Shown: piece after piece, positions 22,770 to 26,176 of the stretch
Layout: every line of letters begins with the position of its first letter
Position numbering within the stretch: position 1 is the stretch's first letter
Assembly: GCA_045578665.1 (NCBI GenBank)
Contig: JAZNKR010000171.1
Location: forward strand, 1-26,176
DNA length: 26,176 bases
DNA from: HGM04593 sp045578665
Lineage (GTDB): Bacteria > Bacteroidota > Bacteroidia > Bacteroidales > Bacteroidaceae
Direction: 5' to 3'
Notes under the pieces: generated by a model
What the model was told of the DNA's origin: nothing
What the model saw: the letters and a program-made list of their open reading frames with translations, nothing else
The model's database searches: none
Translations under genes and position numbers: made by a program

Positions 22770-23028
22770 TATAATCAATCAAATTCAGGAACTGGCCGAG
22801 GCATTAACCCCGGTGAGTGACATTGCAGCTCTGCTCGATATCGATGAGAACGAATTGCGCGAGGAAATCAACTATGTAAATTCGCCGGTGCGCCGTGCTT
22901 ACAATAAAGGTAAAGCGAAGACTGCACTGGCTTTGCGTAAGCAGGAACTTGAACTTGCGCGAGTCGGTTCACCTCTCGCAGTCCAGCTTACGGCCACTTA
23001 TATCAAGGATATGACAATCGATGAGTAA
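22753..23028 (+). CDS. Small HTH protein, candidate small terminase subunit
   Basis: 91 aa from ATG 22753, which gives a short 17-nt overlap with the PLD-like gene. Residues about 10-40 contain a helix-turn-helix-like segment (VSDIAALLDIDENELREEI). The rest is a helix rich in Lys, Leu and Glu. Small size, DNA-binding look and position two genes before the large terminase fit a small terminase subunit or half of one. The gene 23031-23651 is a competing candidate; the two may work together. Confidence 0.55.
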   Translation: MDFSDNIINQIQELAEALTPVSDIAALLDIDENELREEINYVNSPVRRAYNKGKAKTALALRKQELELARVGSPLAVQLTATYIKDMTIDE

Positions 23029-23030
23029 CT

Positions 23031-23651
23031 ATGCCACTGCCAGCTATCATAGATACCGCCCGTGAACATTTGTTCAGTGACGTTGCCGATATGACTCTGC
23101 ACCGTCTGCCTGCAGCTACGCAGACGCACATCCTGCGTCTGCGAGATCTTTATAACTTCTGGCTGCAGCACCCCAAGGCCGCCGACAAGGAAATAGTCCT
23201 GAAACTGCAGAACGATTACTGTTTGGCTAAAAGCCAGGCATACACTGACCTCTCTATCCTCAAGACTCTCCTGGGCGAACTGCAGAAGACAACCAAGGAT
23301 TATCATCGCTTTCGCTTCAATCAGATGATTCAAGAGGCCTACGAGTTGGCCCGAGTTCAGAAGGATGCCAAGGCTATGCAGGCTGCAGCAGCTCAATATG
23401 CCAAGTACAATCAGCTGGACAAAGAGGATGCTCTCAACTTCGACTATGAGAAAATAATCGTGCAGACTTTCGTGCCGACAGAAGATCCTTCGGTTGCCGG
23501 ATTCAAACCTATTCCCAACATCCGTGAGAAGATACGCAGTAAGATTGACTTCTATAGTCAGGACAGTGAGTCTATTGAGGAGATTGAAATAGAAGAGGCT
23601 GATTACAATCCCGATGAAATCTTTAATGTGAAAAATGGAGACTCAAAATAA
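23031..23651 (+). CDS. Terminase-associated protein, candidate small terminase
   Basis: 206 aa, 2 nt after the previous gene and overlapping the large terminase start by 17 nt. Mostly helical (LQNDYCLAKSQAYTDLSILK, about 63-82), with an acidic C-terminal tail (ESIEEIEIEEADYNPDE). Place and size suit a small terminase subunit that recognises the packaging site and recruits the large subunit, its acidic tail being a possible contact. No named family recognised. Confidence 0.6.
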   Translation: MPLPAIIDTAREHLFSDVADMTLHRLPAATQTHILRLRDLYNFWLQHPKAADKEIVLKLQNDYCLAKSQAYTDLSILKTLLGELQKTTKDYHRFRFNQMIQEAYELARVQKDAKAMQAAAAQYAKYNQLDKEDALNFDYEKIIVQTFVPTEDPSVAGFKPIPNIREKIRSKIDFYSQDSESIEEIEIEEADYNPDEIFNVKNGDSK

Positions 23652-25263
23652 AGTTTTCCTGAACGATATTCAACAGGAGGTTATGTATATCGGCGCAAAG
23701 GACACTGTCCTTTGTGCTGGTCGTGCGTTGGGTAAGGGTGTCATTCACGCAATGTATAACTTGCGTAACTTCCAGAGGATGCCCCGGTCGATTACCGGTT
23801 TCGTGGTGGCCAACTGCAAACGTGGATTGACAAATACGCTTCCCTCTATGCTGGTGCACTGGGAGAACTGGGGATTCAAGCGCGATATCCATTGGGTTAT
23901 CGGCAGGAAACCTCCTCGTGCGTGGAAATGGCCGGAGCCTATCTTTCGCCCGGAGAACTATGACAATGTCCTTTCGTTCTATAACGGATCTATCGGTTAT
24001 CTTATCTCTCAGGACCGTTCGGGTACTTCAAACTCGCAGAGTTATGATGCCCTTGATATTGACGAGGCAAAATTCATTGACTTTGCCCAGCTCAAGGATG
24101 AGACATTCCCTGCCAATCGAGGAAACAGGCAATACTTTGGCAAGTGCTGTTTCCATCACGGTATGCTTATAACCTCGGATATGCCTACAACAAAGAAAGG
24201 CAGTTGGTTTCTTGACTATTCTACCAAGTGCGACAAGGAATTGATTGATGTCATCAAGGGCATTGTCTTTGAAATATGGAAAGTAAAGAACCGTATTGCT
24301 GAACTTCAGCGAAGTGGTAAGCCTGTTCCTGAATATACAAGGCAGTATCTCGGCCAACTGAACCGCGACCTGTGCCGGTTGCGCTCTGTTGCTGTCTATT
24401 ACCGGGAGGCTTCTACTATCTACAACCTTGCTGTTCTTGGAGAGGCTTTCATTGCCCAGCTCAAGAGAGATTTACCTCCTCTTACTTTCCAGACATCGGT
24501 GATGTGTAGGCGCATCGGTCTGTCACGCGATGGCTTCTATAATTCTTTGACCGAGCGTAATTATTATTCTTCAACAGATTTCTCTGTACTTGACAACCTG
24601 GAGTATCGTTTTGATGATATACAGAATGCCGGCTATGCTATCGATGCGGATGTTGATAGGTTTGCTCCTATTGCCATCGCGTTTGACTACAATGCCAATA
24701 TCAACTGGCTCGTTGCCGGGCAAGTGAAAGATGGGAAACTGCGAATCATCAAATCTTTTTTCGTAAAGTATGAGCGTAAGCTCGTGGAACTGGTTGCTGA
24801 CTTCTGCAACTACTATCGTCATCACAAACGAAAAGAGGTTATCTTCTATTACGACTCTACGGCTCTGGGTAGTAACTATGCTGTGAATGATGAGGATTTC
24901 CGTTGGGTAATTGTCAATGCTTTCAAGAAGCAGGGATGGCTGGTGCGAGATACCAACACTTACATCGGTAAGCCTATGCACCACCCAGAGAAGCAGCTAC
25001 TCATTAACCGAATGTTGTCCGGACGTGCACGACTGCAGATCCTGTTCAACCGCGAGAACAATGAGGACCTGCTCATATCGATACAGACCGCCGGAGTCTA
25101 TAATGGCCATAAGGATAAACGCGGTGAGAAGCTTGCCGAGACCGAAGAGGATAAACTCGAGAGCAGAACCGACGGCAGTGATGCCTTTGATACATTGGCC
25201 ATCGGCTGTGAACGATTCCCAATCAGTACATACGATGTCGGTATTACCTCCGTGTTCAAGTAG
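23635..25263 (+). CDS. terL: Terminase large subunit
   Basis: 542 aa packaging motor. The N-terminal ATPase has a Walker A variant GRALGKG (29-35), in which the usual final Ser/Thr is Gly, and Walker B ALDIDE (Asp143, Glu144). The C-terminal RNase H-like nuclease shows Asp351 (IAFDYNAN), Asp407 (YYDSTALG) and Asp516 (DGSDAFDT). It pumps DNA into the prohead and cuts it. The gene ends its operon with a terminator; no portal gene follows, unlike in most tailed phages. Confidence 0.92.
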   Translation: METQNKVFLNDIQQEVMYIGAKDTVLCAGRALGKGVIHAMYNLRNFQRMPRSITGFVVANCKRGLTNTLPSMLVHWENWGFKRDIHWVIGRKPPRAWKWPEPIFRPENYDNVLSFYNGSIGYLISQDRSGTSNSQSYDALDIDEAKFIDFAQLKDETFPANRGNRQYFGKCCFHHGMLITSDMPTTKKGSWFLDYSTKCDKELIDVIKGIVFEIWKVKNRIAELQRSGKPVPEYTRQYLGQLNRDLCRLRSVAVYYREASTIYNLAVLGEAFIAQLKRDLPPLTFQTSVMCRRIGLSRDGFYNSLTERNYYSSTDFSVLDNLEYRFDDIQNAGYAIDADVDRFAPIAIAFDYNANINWLVAGQVKDGKLRIIKSFFVKYERKLVELVADFCNYYRHHKRKEVIFYYDSTALGSNYAVNDEDFRWVIVNAFKKQGWLVRDTNTYIGKPMHHPEKQLLINRMLSGRARLQILFNRENNEDLLISIQTAGVYNGHKDKRGEKLAETEEDKLESRTDGSDAFDTLAIGCERFPISTYDVGITSVFK

Positions 25264-25281
25264 GTAATCGGCGAATAGGTA

Positions 25282-25309
25282 GGGCACTCAAATCGAGTGT
25301 CCTTTTTTT
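25282..25309 (+). terminator. Rho-independent terminator after large terminase
   Basis: GGGCACTC (25282-25289) pairs with GAGTGTCC (25295-25302, one G-U), followed by seven T. Confidence 0.88.
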
Positions 25310-25463
25310 ATGCGCGCATTCGCGCTTACCGCCGTTGTCGCTCGGCATATTCCGCTAAAAATGAAATCGGTAATCGGCGCTCGGGCGGAGGGCGCTGGGG
25401 GGTATCCTGACCCTTAACCGCATAAAATGCGGCGGGGCGCTCGCGTAATTGACCGATACTCAT
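25310..25463. other. GC-rich, palindrome-dense non-coding stretch
   Basis: No gene seen. Contains GCGCG/CGCGC (25312-25325), CCGCAT/ATGCGG (25418-25432) and GCGTAATTG (25443-25451) with CAATTACGC (25465-25473). GGTAATCGGCG occurs at 25263-25273 and again at 25369-25379. Base composition differs from the phage genes. Beside the terminase it could hold a cos or pac site; a phage-host junction or a transcription-ending region for the facing gene are alternatives. Confidence 0.4.
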
Positions 25464-25754
25464 TCAATTACGCTCGCGAGGGGCGGAAAAAATCCAAAAT
25501 TCTCGAATTTTCCCCGTTTTTTCGATAGGTAATTCATTCTTTTTCAAGCGCCTGAAAATGGGGGCGCGCGGCGAAATTCCTTTCATTTTTGACATATTTC
25601 TTTCAGATATGCAATATGAACAGAATTTCGCGGTTCCGTACCCTGCTTGTATTTTCTCCGTCTCTTCATCAAGTTTCAAGACCGAATACTGCACGGGTGT
25701 TCTTGTTTCTATTGCGATAGCGTTGCTATCTGTTTTTTGCTCTTTTTCTCCCAC
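25464..25754 (-). CDS. Small hypothetical protein on the minus strand
   Basis: 96 aa from a GTG start, with a fair AAAGG-type ribosome site just before it. The first half reads like a real soluble protein (QYSVLKLDEETEKIQAGYG) with two cysteines in CSYC. The C-terminal third overlaps palindromic sequence (25496-25511) and may not be under protein-level constraint. A full-consensus promoter at 25813-25842 points into it with about 50 nt of leader, which is the main support. No family recognised. Confidence 0.4.
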   Translation of the reverse strand: MGEKEQKTDSNAIAIETRTPVQYSVLKLDEETEKIQAGYGTAKFCSYCISERNMSKMKGISPRAPIFRRLKKNELPIEKTGKIREFWIFSAPRERN

Positions 25755-25812
25755 TTCGCCTTTTAATTAAATCCTTTGTATAGCGACCGTTCTGTGTTTC
25801 CCTTTTTAGCTG

Positions 25813-25842
25813 CAAAGGTACTTTCGCCATCTCGCTAATCAA
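25813..25842 (-). promoter_or_regulatory. Minus-strand promoter of typical Bacteroidetes form
   Basis: On the minus strand TTG (25842-25840), 19-nt spacer, TACCTTTG (25820-25813), followed by CAGC. Points left toward the GTG at 25754. Confidence 0.65.
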
Positions 25843-26109
25843 GGTCAGGCCACCGGTTTCTCTAAAAATCTCCACACTTCTTTTCTCTCAGGTAGTATTT
25901 CTCGAATAAAACCTTGCACCACTGCGCTGTCGGACACTTTTAAGCAGCCACAAAAGGCGAAACAAACGGTCGGCGATATACGACGGAAAAATTAAAAAAA
26001 AGCTCAGTGTGAGGAGCAAAAAAGTTAAAAGGCTTACACCGGATCTGGCTTCAACCGCCAGATAAATTATTGCAAAGCAAGAGTAAAACACACAACACGC
26101 ACAACGACT
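25843..26109. other. Non-coding gap before the last gene
   Basis: I see no credible gene. Near its end ATCTGGC (26043-26049) and GCCAGAT (26057-26063) form a 7-bp inverted repeat with a 7-nt loop, 46 nt before the next ATG, perhaps an operator. A minus-strand frame at 25888-26142 opposes the start of the next gene and has no promoter or motif. Confidence 0.4.
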
Positions 26110-26176
26110 ATGAAAGGTTACAAGACATTTACAAAAAAGCAAGGTTTCGAGGTTATAAACAAGTTCTTCAAGGGCG
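26110..26176 (+). CDS. Start of an unidentified gene (partial)
   Basis: ATG 26110 after an AC-rich leader typical of Bacteroidetes starts, open to the window end. Only 22 residues are visible, beginning MKGYKTFTKKQGFEVINKFF, basic and aromatic. Too short to assign; it runs away from the terminase operon and may begin another phage unit or host sequence. Confidence 0.4.
   Translation, partial: MKGYKTFTKKQGFEVINKFFKG

Noticed and set aside
25888..26142. 84-aa minus-strand frame with hydrophobic stretches
   Set aside because: Overlaps the start of the plus-strand gene at 26110 and lacks promoter and motif; hydrophobicity arises from T-rich sequence. Cannot be fully excluded.
1..26176. Diversity-generating retroelement or Mu-type transposase
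   Set aside because: No reverse transcriptase, template/variable repeat pair or DDE transposase was seen; the recombinase is a tyrosine integrase.
1..26176. tRNA or rRNA genes
   Set aside because: No T-arm signature (GGTTCGA type) with a fitting acceptor stem was found by eye; a covariance-model scan would be decisive.

Overview
The window looks like about 26 kb of a temperate, tailed bacteriophage (or prophage) of a Bacteroidetes host, most plausibly the Bacteroides/Prevotella group. Several promoters fit the Bacteroidetes pattern of a -33 TTTG box, a 19-20 nt spacer and a -7 TAnnTTTG box (7870-7901, 9631-9661, 17730-17761, minus strand 2958-2989 and 25813-25842). Most start codons follow AT-rich leaders without a Shine-Dalgarno box. 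The phage identity rests on a GH24 lysozyme, a tyrosine integrase, an XRE repressor, a tape measure protein, a ClpP-type prohead protease, a capsid-like protein and a large terminase.

Layout, left to right. 1-1020: end of a putative holin gene, lysozyme, and a lipoprotein with a C-terminal membrane anchor (candidate unimolecular spanin). 1097-2874 (minus strand): integrase and repressor, separated by a repeat-rich segment that may hold the attachment site. 3005-7422: early operon with a Cro/CII-like protein, a LuxR-type HTH regulator, small proteins and a 1074-aa primase-helicase. 7506-8603: small proteins and a HicAB toxin-antitoxin pair with two matching operators. 8742-9596: DnaQ-like exonuclease with a BRCT domain. 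9597-11302: a structured leader, three unidentified overlapping genes, a second structured non-coding stretch and a small membrane protein. 11385-17380: tape measure (1336 aa) and a large AT-rich tail protein. 17381-18357: a regulatory island in which two different short-repeat arrays flank a 160-aa gene. 18358-25263: unknown protein, ClpP protease with nested scaffold, major capsid, probable tail-tube-like protein, coiled-coil protein, PLD-like protein, two candidate small terminase genes and the large terminase. 25264-26176: terminator, palindrome-dense GC-rich DNA, a minus-strand small gene with its own promoter, and the start of one further gene.

How it fits together: the repressor probably binds GTCA-N4-TGAC sites both at the early promoter and at the promoter of the 160-aa gene some 15 kb away, which would tie the island at 17.4-18.4 kb to the lysogeny switch. 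The morphogenesis order is unusual: tape measure and tail come first, terminase last, and no portal gene is visible. Because phage genes lie on both sides of integrase, the molecule is probably circular or circularly permuted, with portal and holin genes outside this window. The items most worth attention are the TTCTACA/TGTAGAA array (17480-17696), the 10-bp tandem array (18287-18346), the leader with two competing pairings (9665-9885), the candidate u-spanin and the PLD-like protein next to the terminase.
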